The notes under the pieces: model-generated | Database searches by the model: none | Seen by the model: only the letters and a program-made list of their open reading frames with translations | What the model was told of the DNA's origin: nothing | Assembly: GCA_903929475.1 (NCBI GenBank) | Contig: CAIYUV010000122.1 | Location: 28,317 to 92,316 of the forward strand | Direction of reading: 5' to 3' | Source of the DNA: an uncultured Spartobacteria bacterium | GTDB taxonomy: Bacteria > Verrucomicrobiota > Verrucomicrobiia > Chthoniobacterales > Chthoniobacteraceae | Length of the DNA stretch: 64,000 bases | Shown: positions 37,855 through 47,747 of the stretch, piece by piece | Numbering within the stretch: the stretch's first letter is position 1 | How the letters are laid out: every line of letters begins with the position of its first letter | Program-made: the position numbers and the translations under genes

Positions 37855-38127
37855 GTGACCGCGCTGAAACTGCGCATCGTTCCCAACGCGAGGCGTAACG
37901 AAATTTCCGGCGAATACGGAGACGCTGTGAAAGTGAAAGTCGCAGCCCCCGCCGTGGATGGAAAAGCAAACGCCGCACTGTTGGAATACATCGCGCAAAA
38001 ACTCGGCGTCCCTCCCCGCACCGTCACGCTTTTCCACGGTGAAAAATCGCGGGACAAACTTGTCTCCATCGAAGGCATGGATGGTGAGGAGGCGAAAAGA
38101 AAATTGCTGACGGCGAGGCGCGAATAA
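37855..38127 (+). CDS. YggU/DUF167 family protein
   Basis: KLRIVPNARRNEISGEYGDAVKVKVAAPAVDGKANAALLEYIAQKLGVPPRTVTLFHGEKSRDKLVSI; GTG start. Confidence 0.87.
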   Translation: MTALKLRIVPNARRNEISGEYGDAVKVKVAAPAVDGKANAALLEYIAQKLGVPPRTVTLFHGEKSRDKLVSIEGMDGEEAKRKLLTARRE

Positions 38128-38141
38128 AATCCCGCACACAA

Positions 38142-40631
38142 TCAACCGCGCGCCGCCGTTGCGGAGATCGTTTCTTTTTCCAGCAGCGTGCCCCGTGTGA
38201 CGCCGAGCTGGCTTTGCGCCTTTAGTTCGCGCCAGAGCGAATCGCCGTCGCGTTCGCCGCGCAGGAGTGACTGGTAGGAACGCAGGACGCGTGCGCTTTC
38301 CTCCGCATCCTCCTCCAGCAATTCTACACGAAATGCACGCAGCCCTGCATCGGCAAGCGCGGCAAAATATCGCGCGCCGGTTTGTGCGACAGCGTTGAAG
38401 AGTGTGTTGCGGCAGACCACATCCGCGCGTAACGGATGCTCCATTCCGACGCGATCGCGCAAATGCACGCGGTGTTTGTCGCACGGCCGTCCGCAATCGA
38501 GAAACGAAGTTCCCTTCGACATGAATGCGGCGAACACGCAGTGCTCCATGTGAAACATCGGCATATGCTGATGCAGTGTCAGTTCGAACCACGAGGGCGG
38601 CGCGTCGGCGAGAAGGTCAAGCACCTGCTCAATGTTGAGATCATAGCTGATCGTGAGCCGTTCGATTCCCTTCGCGATGAAATGCTGCGCGGTTAGTGGA
38701 TTTGCGACATTCAGCGAGAAGTCGCCGACACGCCGCAGCGAGCTATCGTGAAAATAATCAATCGCGCCCAGATTGCGGATGAGCACGCCGTCAGGCTCCG
38801 CATTCTCGATCAATTTGAAGAAACCCTGCTCGCCCGCCTTTTGAATACGCGGAGTCGCGAGATAAACTGCGGCACTACTTTTCCGCACCAGTGCCACGGC
38901 ATCGCGGTAGCGGCGGATGTCCTCGAAATCCACGTAGAGCGTTTGCAAACCACAGCCGATAGCGGCTTCGATTTGCTCCATCGTGCGGCAGAGAACAGTG
39001 AGGTTGGATGACGAATGTCGGATGTCGGATGCCGAATGGGCGGTTGCTTTGAATACATCGCGCCATGTTTTCGACGACTCGGCGCGTTTGTGTTCGAGTG
39101 CTGTGTCGAGTTGGAAGGCCAGCTCGCGGCGGAGGCGGTTGAGTTCGCCGATGGGCAAGATGACTTCGCCTTCGAGTTCGTTACGCAGTTCGGCGAGTTC
39201 GTAGGGATGCTCGCCGAAACGCCCGAGATGCTCGCGGAGTTTGTCCGGCGTGAGCGGGGCTGTGCGCGCGGCTTGCAGCGGAATTGTCGAACGCACAACC
39301 ACAGTCGTCAGCGGTGCAGCGACGAGCGCTTCGACTTCGAGCGGCTCGCCCGCTTTGCCGCGAACGATGAGTGTGATTCCGGTGCGTGTGCGCGGCTCGA
39401 TGCGCCCCGCGTAGCTTTGCTGGAGGCGCTTGTTCAGCGCGGGGTCGTCAGTTTTCCAAACGCGATGGCCGGGGCTGAGTTTGGAGAAATCAATTTTGCC
39501 GTGCTCGAAATAAAACCGCCCGCCGTGTATTTCGTAAATGCGCCCGCCCTGCTCGTCATTCGTGTCGCCACCGGTGTCGAAGACCACGCCATCGCCGGGC
39601 TTGAGTGCGATGAGCGGAGAAAACTCCACATGGTCGCGCCCGACGCGCGCGATGCGTCCAGCAAGCGGGCCGCGTTTTTTTCCATAGCGCGCGGAGACGA
39701 GCTGCTGGTGATCCACGCCGTGCATCCAGCCGGAGAATAGCCCGCGCGAAAAAGTCATCTCGAGCTGATAACGTTCGTCGTCGCTCACGATGTTCTGACT
39801 TCGGCCTGACATCGCTGCGTCGAGCGCACGGCGATAGACTTGGCAGACTGCGGCGACGTATTCGGGCGACTTGAGCCGGCCTTCGATTTTGAAACTGGTC
39901 ACACCACGTTCGAGCAGCGCGGGGATTTCGTCCGCGGCGGCGAGATCCTGCGGAGATAATAGATAACGCTTGTCGCCAAGGTCGCGCAGCACGCCGTCCA
40001 CGATCAACTCGTAGGGCATGCGGCACGCCTGCGCGCACTCGCCGCGATTGGCGCTGCGCTGGCCGAGCGATTCGCTCGTGAGACACTGGCCGCTGTATGC
40101 CACGCAAAGCGCGCCGTGCACGAATACTTCCAGCGGCAATGATATTTCGGAGCTTTCGTTTTTGAATTTCTCAAGTTCGCGCAGACTCAACTCGCGCGCC
40201 AGCACGGCACGCGAAACACCTAGCTCCTTTGCAAAGGCCAGCCCTTCCGGCGATGTGATGGTCATCTGTGTGCTCGTATGGATGGGCAGGTCAGGCACGA
40301 CCGAGCGTGCCAGGCGCACGAGGCCGATGTCCTGCACGATGAGAGCATCCACGCCGGCGCGGCTGCAATCGCGCAGCATCAGTTCGGCGGCGTCGAGTTC
40401 GCCGGTGAAGACGAGCGTGTTGAATGCAACATACGCTTTCACGCCGTGGCGGTGGCAAAATTTCACGACCTCGCTCAGTTCATCATCGCGGAAATTGTCG
40501 GCGCGCAGCCGCGCATTGAAACGTGGCAGTCCGAAATAAACCGCATCGGCTCCATTGGCGACGGCGGCCCGCAGGCAATCCCATCCACCGGCGGGCGCGA
40601 GCAATTCGGGGTGTTCGTGATTTTCGGACAT
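38142..40631 (-). CDS. U32 family peptidase / collagenase-like
   Basis: ELLAPAGGWDCLRAAVANGADAVYFGLPRFNARLRADNF, IPLEVFVHGALCVAYSGQCLTSESLGQRSANRGECAQACRMPYEL, SFKIEGRLKSPEYVAAVCQVYRRALD. Confidence 0.93.
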   Translation of the reverse strand: MSENHEHPELLAPAGGWDCLRAAVANGADAVYFGLPRFNARLRADNFRDDELSEVVKFCHRHGVKAYVAFNTLVFTGELDAAELMLRDCSRAGVDALIVQDIGLVRLARSVVPDLPIHTSTQMTITSPEGLAFAKELGVSRAVLARELSLRELEKFKNESSEISLPLEVFVHGALCVAYSGQCLTSESLGQRSANRGECAQACRMPYELIVDGVLRDLGDKRYLLSPQDLAAADEIPALLERGVTSFKIEGRLKSPEYVAAVCQVYRRALDAAMSGRSQNIVSDDERYQLEMTFSRGLFSGWMHGVDHQQLVSARYGKKRGPLAGRIARVGRDHVEFSPLIALKPGDGVVFDTGGDTNDEQGGRIYEIHGGRFYFEHGKIDFSKLSPGHRVWKTDDPALNKRLQQSYAGRIEPRTRTGITLIVRGKAGEPLEVEALVAAPLTTVVVRSTIPLQAARTAPLTPDKLREHLGRFGEHPYELAELRNELEGEVILPIGELNRLRRELAFQLDTALEHKRAESSKTWRDVFKATAHSASDIRHSSSNLTVLCRTMEQIEAAIGCGLQTLYVDFEDIRRYRDAVALVRKSSAAVYLATPRIQKAGEQGFFKLIENAEPDGVLIRNLGAIDYFHDSSLRRVGDFSLNVANPLTAQHFIAKGIERLTISYDLNIEQVLDLLADAPPSWFELTLHQHMPMFHMEHCVFAAFMSKGTSFLDCGRPCDKHRVHLRDRVGMEHPLRADVVCRNTLFNAVAQTGARYFAALADAGLRAFRVELLEEDAEESARVLRSYQSLLRGERDGDSLWRELKAQSQLGVTRGTLLEKETISATAARG

Positions 40632-40688
40632 CAGCTTTTCCAAAGGAATCTCAAACCACGAACAATCTGCACAGACACGAGGACCGGG

Positions 40689-42089
40689 CTAGAAGCTCTT
40701 CCGCATATTGCTGGGGAGGATGTTCAGCTCGTTGCGATATTTTGCGACGGTGCGGCGGGCGATGGGGATTCCCTTTTTTTCCAGCAGTTCGACGATTTCC
40801 TTGTCGCTCAGCGGATTCTTTGGGTTTTCCTTCGATACGAGTTCGGCGATGACGCCCTTCACGCTCGTGTTGCTCATGCTTTCACCGCCGGCGGTCTGGT
40901 AGCCGGGGGTGAAAAAATATTTCATCTCATAGACGCCGTGGGGCGTGCTCATGTATTTTCCGGAGATGGCGCGGCTCACGGTGGTCTCGTGAACGCCGAC
41001 GATGTCTGCGATTTGCACCATCGTCATCGGCTTGAGACCGCTCGGGCCTTTTTCAAGAAACTCCTTCTGCTTGTCCACGATTTGGTGCGCGATGTTCGAG
41101 ATCGTCTGCTGGCGCTGGTGGATGGATTTGATGAGGAATTTTCCGTTGCGTATTTTCTCGCGGATGTAATCGCGCACCTCCTCTTTGCTGGCCTGCTGAG
41201 CCATGAGGTCCTTGTAGGTATTGCTGATTCGGAGATGGGGAATCTGGTCGCCGTTGAGCGAAATTTGCCAGACGCCGCCGATTTTTTCCACGGTCACGTC
41301 GGGCAGCACGTAGTTGTTCGGGTCAGCGGCGAAAATCTGTCCGGGCTTTGGGTCGAGCGTGCCAACGAAAATGGATGCGCGCTGGACGCATTCGACCGTC
41401 GTGCCGCAGCGGCGGGCGATTTCCGGAAAGCGTTTTTTCCCGAGGTCGTCGAGGTGGTTGGAGACGACCTTCCATTCGAGTGAGCCCTCTTTTCCGATGC
41501 GCTTGAGTTGAATGAGGAGGCACTCGCGAAGATCGCGTGAACCGACGCCGACCGGGTGAAAGGTCTGCACGATTTCGAGGACGCGGTTGATGTCTTCGAG
41601 TTCAAGTCCCGTGTTGCCGGCGATCTCCTCCGGCTTGGCGGATAGAAAACCCACTTCGTCAATGTTGCCGATGATCAGCTCGCCGAGCTGCATGTCGTCC
41701 TTGGTGAGTTCGGTGTTCCGAAGTTGTTCGTGGAGGTGTTCCTGAAGCGTCTGCTCCTGTATGAGCGAATCGAAAAAGAACTGGCGGCGTTCCTCGTCAT
41801 CCGCATTGCGGCGGGCGTAGCTGGAGTTCTGCGCCATGTAATCGCGCCATTCCTCATCGAGCTTCGAGAGCTTTTCAAATTCGGCGTCGAACTCCTCCGC
41901 CTCGCGCTGCTTGTCCTCGATTTTCGGATCGGTGTCATCCATTTCGAGCGTGGGATTTCCATCCAGCTCCTGCTGAATAAGCGCGCGTAGTTCGAGCATC
42001 GGCACCTGCAAAATTTGAAGGCTTTGCTGAAGTTGTGGTGCCAGAACTTGCTGCTGGCTGAGTGACTGAGTTTGCGAAAGTCCGGCCAT
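40689..42089 (-). CDS. rpoN: RNA polymerase sigma-54 factor
   Basis: N-terminal Q/L activator region and C-terminal DIVGVHETTVSRAISGKYMSTPHGVYEMKYFF with RpoN box IARRTVAKYRNELNILPS. Confidence 0.95.
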   Translation of the reverse strand: MAGLSQTQSLSQQQVLAPQLQQSLQILQVPMLELRALIQQELDGNPTLEMDDTDPKIEDKQREAEEFDAEFEKLSKLDEEWRDYMAQNSSYARRNADDEERRQFFFDSLIQEQTLQEHLHEQLRNTELTKDDMQLGELIIGNIDEVGFLSAKPEEIAGNTGLELEDINRVLEIVQTFHPVGVGSRDLRECLLIQLKRIGKEGSLEWKVVSNHLDDLGKKRFPEIARRCGTTVECVQRASIFVGTLDPKPGQIFAADPNNYVLPDVTVEKIGGVWQISLNGDQIPHLRISNTYKDLMAQQASKEEVRDYIREKIRNGKFLIKSIHQRQQTISNIAHQIVDKQKEFLEKGPSGLKPMTMVQIADIVGVHETTVSRAISGKYMSTPHGVYEMKYFFTPGYQTAGGESMSNTSVKGVIAELVSKENPKNPLSDKEIVELLEKKGIPIARRTVAKYRNELNILPSNMRKSF

Positions 42090-42203
42090 ATAGTGTTTTG
42101 TCTCACCGACATTGTCGTCGCACGCGCGCATTTAGCAAGGCCGATGCCACTGGTTTGGAAATTTTCCGGGACGCCGGGCACCCTTCCCGCTAATCAGCAC
42201 CGC

Positions 42204-42461
42204 ATGAACAAGCCCAACAAACTCCTTCTCGCCGGACTTGGTGCCGCCGCTTTTGCAGGCGCGGCACTGAGCCAGCAGCCTGCGATTGCACAATCCGGCA
42301 GCGAGCAACAGCAAATCGCACAACTCGTCGCGGAAATTGCACAACAACAGGCGCAGATCATCGCCAATCAAAAGCTCATTGATGATAAAGTCGCCGCCAT
42401 CACCGAGGATCTTCGCCTCGCCAAAATTTTTGTTTCCAGAGGAGGCGGAGCACACAAATGA
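42204..42461 (+). CDS. small secreted Q-rich coiled-coil protein
   Basis: MNKPNKLLLAGLGAAAFAGAALSQQPAIAQ; ATGA overlap with the next gene. Confidence 0.65.
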   Translation: MNKPNKLLLAGLGAAAFAGAALSQQPAIAQSGSEQQQIAQLVAEIAQQQAQIIANQKLIDDKVAAITEDLRLAKIFVSRGGGAHK

Positions 42462-42694
42462 AACGCGCACTCACAATCCTCGTGCTGGCGGCTGCCTTCG
42501 CCTCGACCAGCCTCACGCTCCACTCACAGGCACCCGCACCCGCAGCGCTGCCTGCGAAATCGCCGCTCGAACAACTCAAGGCCATCCGCGATGCGAACGC
42601 CAAACTGCTCGAACAGCAAAACAAGACTCTTCAGCAACTCGATGAGATGGAGAAAACTTCCCAATCGCTGAAGGTGCTCGGCAGGCGCGCGTAG
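42458..42694 (+). CDS. small secreted coiled-coil protein
   Basis: MKRALTILVLAAAFASTSLTLHSQ, coiled coil; coupled to 42204-42461. Confidence 0.65.
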   Translation: MKRALTILVLAAAFASTSLTLHSQAPAPAALPAKSPLEQLKAIRDANAKLLEQQNKTLQQLDEMEKTSQSLKVLGRRA

Positions 42695-43129
42695 TCACGA
42701 ACCCATCGAGATGCGCACCCAGTCGCTCTCGGTATCCACATCACGCAGCACGGGCAGGCGCAGTATTTTCACGCCAGCAGCATCGGCACAGGCCAGCGTG
42801 TCGCTTGTGCTCCAGCGGATGGTTTCAAAAAGCGCGGGCTGCCCGCGGCGCAACGCCAGCAGGTAGTAGCCACCATCCTCCGTCGGCCCGATGGCCGCAT
42901 CCTTCGCCATCCATGCCTCGATTTCCGCGCGCCGCTCCATTGGGTCAAAATACACAATCACCGACGTCGCGTGCGGCAACCGTGCGCACACCTTCGCGAC
43001 CAGTTCGCGGTAAATCTCCGCCGCGCGCACCGGGCCGGCCGTCGCTGCGATGCGCGTTTTCACACGTCCCGGCTCCGACCATTTCACAAAGAGCAAAACA
43101 TCCGGCGCATGGCTGCTACGATTTGCCAA
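42695..43129 (-). CDS. TIGR04282/DUF2064-like glycosyltransferase, apparently lacking its central region
   Basis: N-terminal LLFVKWSEPGRVKTRIAATAGPVRAAEIYREL and C-terminal IGPTEDGGYYLLALRRGQPALFETIRWSTSDT...LRDVDTESDW; only 144 aa. Confidence 0.7.
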   Translation of the reverse strand: MANRSSHAPDVLLFVKWSEPGRVKTRIAATAGPVRAAEIYRELVAKVCARLPHATSVIVYFDPMERRAEIEAWMAKDAAIGPTEDGGYYLLALRRGQPALFETIRWSTSDTLACADAAGVKILRLPVLRDVDTESDWVRISMGS

Positions 43130-44000
43130 CCTCCGGCAGACGCACGCGGACTGTCAGGCCGGCACCCTGCGGGCTTTCGGCAAAAACGATCCCGTCCATC
43201 GCCTCCGCGAGCCGCTTCACAATCGCCAGCCCATGCGTGCTACCCGTGTGTTTCGCAAACAACCGCGGCAATTCCTCCGCGCCGACGCCGGGGCCGCTGT
43301 CCCCCACGCGCAGCTCGATGTGACGGCCCTCGCGATGCACGGCCACTTCGATGCGTCCTTTGCGCGGGGTAAATTTCAGCGCGTTACCCACGACCTCGTC
43401 CATGATCTGCGCAAGAGCATCACCATCCGCGCGCACACAGCCGGGGCCGGGCTTGAAGCTGAGCGTGATCTGTTTCACCTGCGCACGCGGCTGCATCGCG
43501 GTGACGATGGCGGCTGTTTCGCTCGAAAGATCCATCTCCCGCATTTCAAATTTCGCCTGCCCGGAATTGAGCGCCGTGGTGTTGAGGACGTTTTTCACGA
43601 GGCGCGTCATGCGCTCCACGGTCTGCCGCAGCGTCGTCAGGGTCTTATCATCCACAGGCCCCGGGCCAAACGAATCGCACGCCAGCCGGATCGTTTGCAG
43701 CGGGTTGTTCAAGTCGTTCGCAAGCATCGCGAGGAGATGCTCGCGCTCGACGCGCAATTCGGCCAGTTGCCCCTCCGCGTCGCGTCGCGCGACATCCAAC
43801 CGCCGCGCCCGGTAGATGAAAATGATCGCAGCAGCCAGCGACAGCGCGACCAAAAACCACGGAAGCGTGGCCCACAAGACACGCAGCCCGCTTTCCTCCC
43901 AGTCAGCATCAGTCTGCGCGGACGCCGGCGGAGGCCCCTCGGCCACGCCAGCCAGCACGGCGAGAAAATGAAAACAAACAGGCAGACAGAATGCGACCAT
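43116..44000 (-). CDS. histidine kinase-like protein lacking the conserved phospho-acceptor His
   Basis: EHLLAMLANDLNNPLQTIRLACDSFG in place of an SHELRTPL H-box; HATPase motifs DEVVGNALKFTP, VGDSGPGVG, STHGLAIVKRLAEAM. Confidence 0.82.
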   Translation of the reverse strand: MVAFCLPVCFHFLAVLAGVAEGPPPASAQTDADWEESGLRVLWATLPWFLVALSLAAAIIFIYRARRLDVARRDAEGQLAELRVEREHLLAMLANDLNNPLQTIRLACDSFGPGPVDDKTLTTLRQTVERMTRLVKNVLNTTALNSGQAKFEMREMDLSSETAAIVTAMQPRAQVKQITLSFKPGPGCVRADGDALAQIMDEVVGNALKFTPRKGRIEVAVHREGRHIELRVGDSGPGVGAEELPRLFAKHTGSTHGLAIVKRLAEAMDGIVFAESPQGAGLTVRVRLPEVGKS

Positions 44001-44098
44001 GCGTGCGCACGCTTACCGCAGCCGCCCGCCCGCGACAAGCTCGCACGACTCCCGCATTGCAAAGACACGCCGCGCGGCTACGGTCGCCGCACAAAAAA

Positions 44099-46690
44099 AT
44101 GGCGCAATCCCGTCGCGCAGAACGCACCTCTTCCTCAATACAGGAAATTCTCGGACTCAGCCTTCTCGTGCTGGGTATCCTGCTTTTCCTCGCGCTTATT
44201 TCCTACACACCACGCGACGTGCCCTCGTGGTTTCCGCTCTCCCATGCCGCCTCGACGAGCAAGACGTCGCAAAATTTCGTCGGCACGCTCGGCGCGATGA
44301 TGGCGTGCGTGAGCTACTCATTTTTGGGAGCAGCGAGCTACCTGCTTTCGGCTTCACTCATCGCCTACGGAGCAACCACGCTTTTGGGCCGCCCGATGGG
44401 ATTCGCGCTGCGTCCGATTTGGATGGCAGGGTTTGTATTCAGCGGAGCCTGCCTGCTGCACGTGCTCGGCTGGTCGCTCATAGATAGTGGAAAAATGAAC
44501 ATCGCCAGCGAAGGCGGCATCATCGGCCAATACATCGGCGGCAAAATTTTCCACAACATCTTCGGCCCTGCCTCCGTGCTCGTGCTCGGCCTCGTTTATA
44601 TCATCTCGCTCATCCTGATGACCGGCCTGCGTCCCATCGCCGTCGCACGGCGGCTCATCGCCATGCCCGGCAAATGGATCGAAGCGCACCACCAGCGCAA
44701 AATCGAGCGCGCCACCGAGGAGCAGCGCATCATTTTGGAACAAAAGAAACTCGAGCGGGAGCAACGCCGCCTCGAACGTGACCTGGGCAAACTCCGCACG
44801 AAAAACGACAACTTGGAAGACGAAGCACAGGCAAAACTCCAGCAACCCGAACTCCTCCCGCTCGAAGGCGAAAAGGAACCCGATCGGCCCGCGCCGAAGA
44901 TCTTCGATTCCGCCGCGCCGCCCCCGCCCGTCACGAAAAAGGAAAAGGAGAAAAAGAAAATCGAACTGCTCGCGACACTGCACAACGAAAACTACAAGCT
45001 CCCCTCGCTCGATTTGCTCGACGCGATGGACACCGAGGGCCGCGTCGTCGCCAGCCACGACGAATTGCTCGGCGTGCAGACGCGCATCATCGAAACACTC
45101 TCCGAATTCGGCATCTCCGTCACAGCGGGTGACATCACGAAAGGCCCGACCATCACGCGCTACGAAGTCTATCCCGCCAAGGGCGTCCGCGTGGATCGCA
45201 TCACTACCTGCGAGCGCGACCTCGCACGCGCCACGCGCGCCGAGCGCATCAACATCCTCGCACCCATCCCCGGCAAGGACACCGTCGGCATCGAAATCGC
45301 CAATTCCAAAAAGCAAAAAGTCGCCCTCCGCGAACTGCTCGAATGTGAGGACTTCGCAACATCGAAGGCAAAAATCCCCATCGCGCTCGGCAAGGACGTG
45401 TATGGCAAAGCGATCATCGCCGACCTCGCCGCGATGCCACACGGCCTCGTCGCCGGCACCACCGGATCGGGCAAGAGCGTGTGCATCAACGCCATCATCG
45501 CCAGCATCCTCTACCGCTTCACGCCGGAAGACCTGCGGCTCATCATGATCGATCCGAAAGTCGTCGAGATGCAGATGTATAACACCCTGCCCCACCTCGT
45601 CGTCCCCGTCGTCACCGATCCGAAAAAAGTCCTGCTCGCCCTCAAGTGGGCCGTGAACGAAATGGAAAAGCGCTACGCCATTTTCGCCAAGTGCGGCGTG
45701 CGCAACATCGGCAGCTTCAACACCCGCCCGAAGCCAAAATCACAAAAGGAACTCGATGCGGAAAAATCCGCGCCCGCCGCTCCTGCAAGACCGAAGCCAC
45801 TCGACGGAGTGGATCTCAACGCGGAGCCTGATGTCGCTAGCAGCAGCGACATCCTTGGCCGGCCCTTCGGCGAAATCGCAGAGGAAGACGCCGGCCCAGC
45901 CGTGCTCAACGCCACTTCCGAGCTTTACGGCACTCCCGACAGCGACCGCGAAACCGTCGGCGAAGAACTCGATCGCGCCGAGCAGGCCGAACTCGGCATC
46001 ACCGTCCAACGCGACGACGGCATCGTCGTCCCCGAGAAAATGCCGTTCATCGTCATCATCGTGGACGAGCTTGCCGACCTCATGCAGACCGCGCCCGCTG
46101 ATGTGGAATTGCTCATTGCACGCATCACGCAGAAAGCACGCGCCGCAGGCATCCACATGATCATCGCCACGCAAACGCCGCGCGCCGACGTCATCACCGG
46201 AGTCATCAAGGCAAACGTCCCCTGCCGCATCGCATTTCAAGTCGCCAGCCCACTCGACAGCCGCGTCATCCTCGATGAAAACGGCGCCGAGCGACTCCTC
46301 GGCATGGGCGACTTGCTCTACCGCCCGCCGGGCACTTCGCGCATGATTCGCGCGCAAGGCGTGCTCGTCACCGACGAGGAAGTCCACCGCGTCGTCGCGT
46401 TCGCAAGCGCGCAGGGCGAGCAGTGTTTTGAAAGCGACATCCACTCCAAACTCGAAAACGTGGGCGGCGACGATGAGGAGGATGTGAGCGACGAAGACGA
46501 GGAGCTTGTCTCGAAATGCCTCGAAGTCATGCAGCAGGAGGGAAAAGCCAGCACCTCGCTTTTTCAACGCCGCCTGAAGCTCGGCTACACGAGGGCCGCG
46601 CGCATTTTGGACATCCTCGAAGATCGCGGCTACGTCGGCCCCGGCGACGGCGCGAAGCCGCGCGAAATTTTGCGGCCACTCGGCGAATAA
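44099..46690 (+). CDS. ftsK: DNA translocase FtsK/SpoIIIE
   Basis: N-terminal TM helices; PHGLVAGTTGSGKSVCINAII, LIMIDPKVVEM, IVDELADLMQ, IATQTPRADVITGVIKANVPCRIAFQV; gamma winged helix. Confidence 0.96.
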   Translation: MAQSRRAERTSSSIQEILGLSLLVLGILLFLALISYTPRDVPSWFPLSHAASTSKTSQNFVGTLGAMMACVSYSFLGAASYLLSASLIAYGATTLLGRPMGFALRPIWMAGFVFSGACLLHVLGWSLIDSGKMNIASEGGIIGQYIGGKIFHNIFGPASVLVLGLVYIISLILMTGLRPIAVARRLIAMPGKWIEAHHQRKIERATEEQRIILEQKKLEREQRRLERDLGKLRTKNDNLEDEAQAKLQQPELLPLEGEKEPDRPAPKIFDSAAPPPPVTKKEKEKKKIELLATLHNENYKLPSLDLLDAMDTEGRVVASHDELLGVQTRIIETLSEFGISVTAGDITKGPTITRYEVYPAKGVRVDRITTCERDLARATRAERINILAPIPGKDTVGIEIANSKKQKVALRELLECEDFATSKAKIPIALGKDVYGKAIIADLAAMPHGLVAGTTGSGKSVCINAIIASILYRFTPEDLRLIMIDPKVVEMQMYNTLPHLVVPVVTDPKKVLLALKWAVNEMEKRYAIFAKCGVRNIGSFNTRPKPKSQKELDAEKSAPAAPARPKPLDGVDLNAEPDVASSSDILGRPFGEIAEEDAGPAVLNATSELYGTPDSDRETVGEELDRAEQAELGITVQRDDGIVVPEKMPFIVIIVDELADLMQTAPADVELLIARITQKARAAGIHMIIATQTPRADVITGVIKANVPCRIAFQVASPLDSRVILDENGAERLLGMGDLLYRPPGTSRMIRAQGVLVTDEEVHRVVAFASAQGEQCFESDIHSKLENVGGDDEEDVSDEDEELVSKCLEVMQQEGKASTSLFQRRLKLGYTRAARILDILEDRGYVGPGDGAKPREILRPLGE

Positions 46691-46742
46691 CCGAGGTTTG
46701 CATTGCGCGCGGCGCGGCAACCGCCAACTTGATGCACGGAAT

Positions 46743-47708
46743 ATGGATCACGATTTTGGAAAACGACTGGCAAAGGCACGCGCCGCACGCGGACTCGGCA
46801 TCGAGGAGGCCGCGCACGCCACGCGCATCCGTGCATCGCACATTCAGGCGTTGGAGGACGGCAACCTCGTGAAATTCCCGAACGCCGCCTACGCAAAAAG
46901 TTTTTTGCTCATGTATGCGCGCTTCCTCGGCGTGGACGTGAGCGACGTCGCCTCGCAAATTGACACCGCGACGCAGATGAAGGTCGAGGATTTCCAATAC
47001 CTCACCAACCGCGCCGGCGGGGAAAAAAAACTACAACGCGACGCCACCGACACGCGCTACGATTTCGTCGTCCCGCAAAAGGACGGCGGCTCGTGGATGC
47101 CGCTCATCGCCCTCGCAGCAATCGTGGCCGTCGGCGTGATCGTGTTTGTCGTGTGGAGTAATTTCAACCGCATCGCCGACACCGATCCCAAGCCCGGCCC
47201 GGCGCCCAAAACCAGCGATGCGAAGGAGGCCGTGCAGCCGCTCAAGGACACGCCGCCACGCAAACAAAATCCCGAACCCGAGCCGGAGCCGCCGCGTCCG
47301 CGCATCATCGCACTTCCCGCGCCTGCGCCCGGCGAGGATCCCGCGATTCCTCGCGCGAAGCCAATTTCGCCGGTGGCGAAAATTGCATCCGGCGACGCCG
47401 ACGCACTCTCCGAACTCGCATCACCTCCAAAACCCGCGCCCGCCATTGCAACACCGCCGCAGGAGAACAACACACCGGGCGTCGAGTCGGACGTCATCGT
47501 CCTCGAACCCCGCAGAAAAACGTGGGTCGTCATCCGCAATGGCCCCGGCGGCCAGCCGCTCTTCGAGGATTACCTTTATCCCGGCGCGAAGCCTATGCAC
47601 CTCCCGGCGGGCCGCTATTTCATCGAGCTGAAAAGCGCGGATGCCGTCGAGATTTCCAAAAACGGAAAGCGCATCGCCTACAACGCACCCGGCGTGGTCG
47701 TCCAGTAA
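46743..47708 (+). CDS. RodZ-like membrane protein with cytoplasmic HTH
   Basis: FGKRLAKARAARGLGIEEAAHATRIRASHIQALEDGNL...YAKSFLLMYARFLGVD, one TM, Pro-rich linker, DUF4115-like C-terminus. Confidence 0.82.
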   Translation: MDHDFGKRLAKARAARGLGIEEAAHATRIRASHIQALEDGNLVKFPNAAYAKSFLLMYARFLGVDVSDVASQIDTATQMKVEDFQYLTNRAGGEKKLQRDATDTRYDFVVPQKDGGSWMPLIALAAIVAVGVIVFVVWSNFNRIADTDPKPGPAPKTSDAKEAVQPLKDTPPRKQNPEPEPEPPRPRIIALPAPAPGEDPAIPRAKPISPVAKIASGDADALSELASPPKPAPAIATPPQENNTPGVESDVIVLEPRRKTWVVIRNGPGGQPLFEDYLYPGAKPMHLPAGRYFIELKSADAVEISKNGKRIAYNAPGVVVQ

Positions 47709-47711
47709 CGC

Positions 47712-47738
47712 CAAGGAGCGGCGACATTCCTGTCGCCG
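47712..47738. repeat. dispersed copy of caaggagcggcgacattcctgtcgccg
   Basis: Identical 27-nt string to 17523-17549, with internal hairpin ggcgaca-ttcc-tgtcgcc. Confidence 0.9.
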
Positions 47739-47747
47739 TTTGGCATA

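Noticed and set aside
44354-45595. 413-aa minus-strand ORF
   Set aside because: Antisense to ftsK, with no family motifs.
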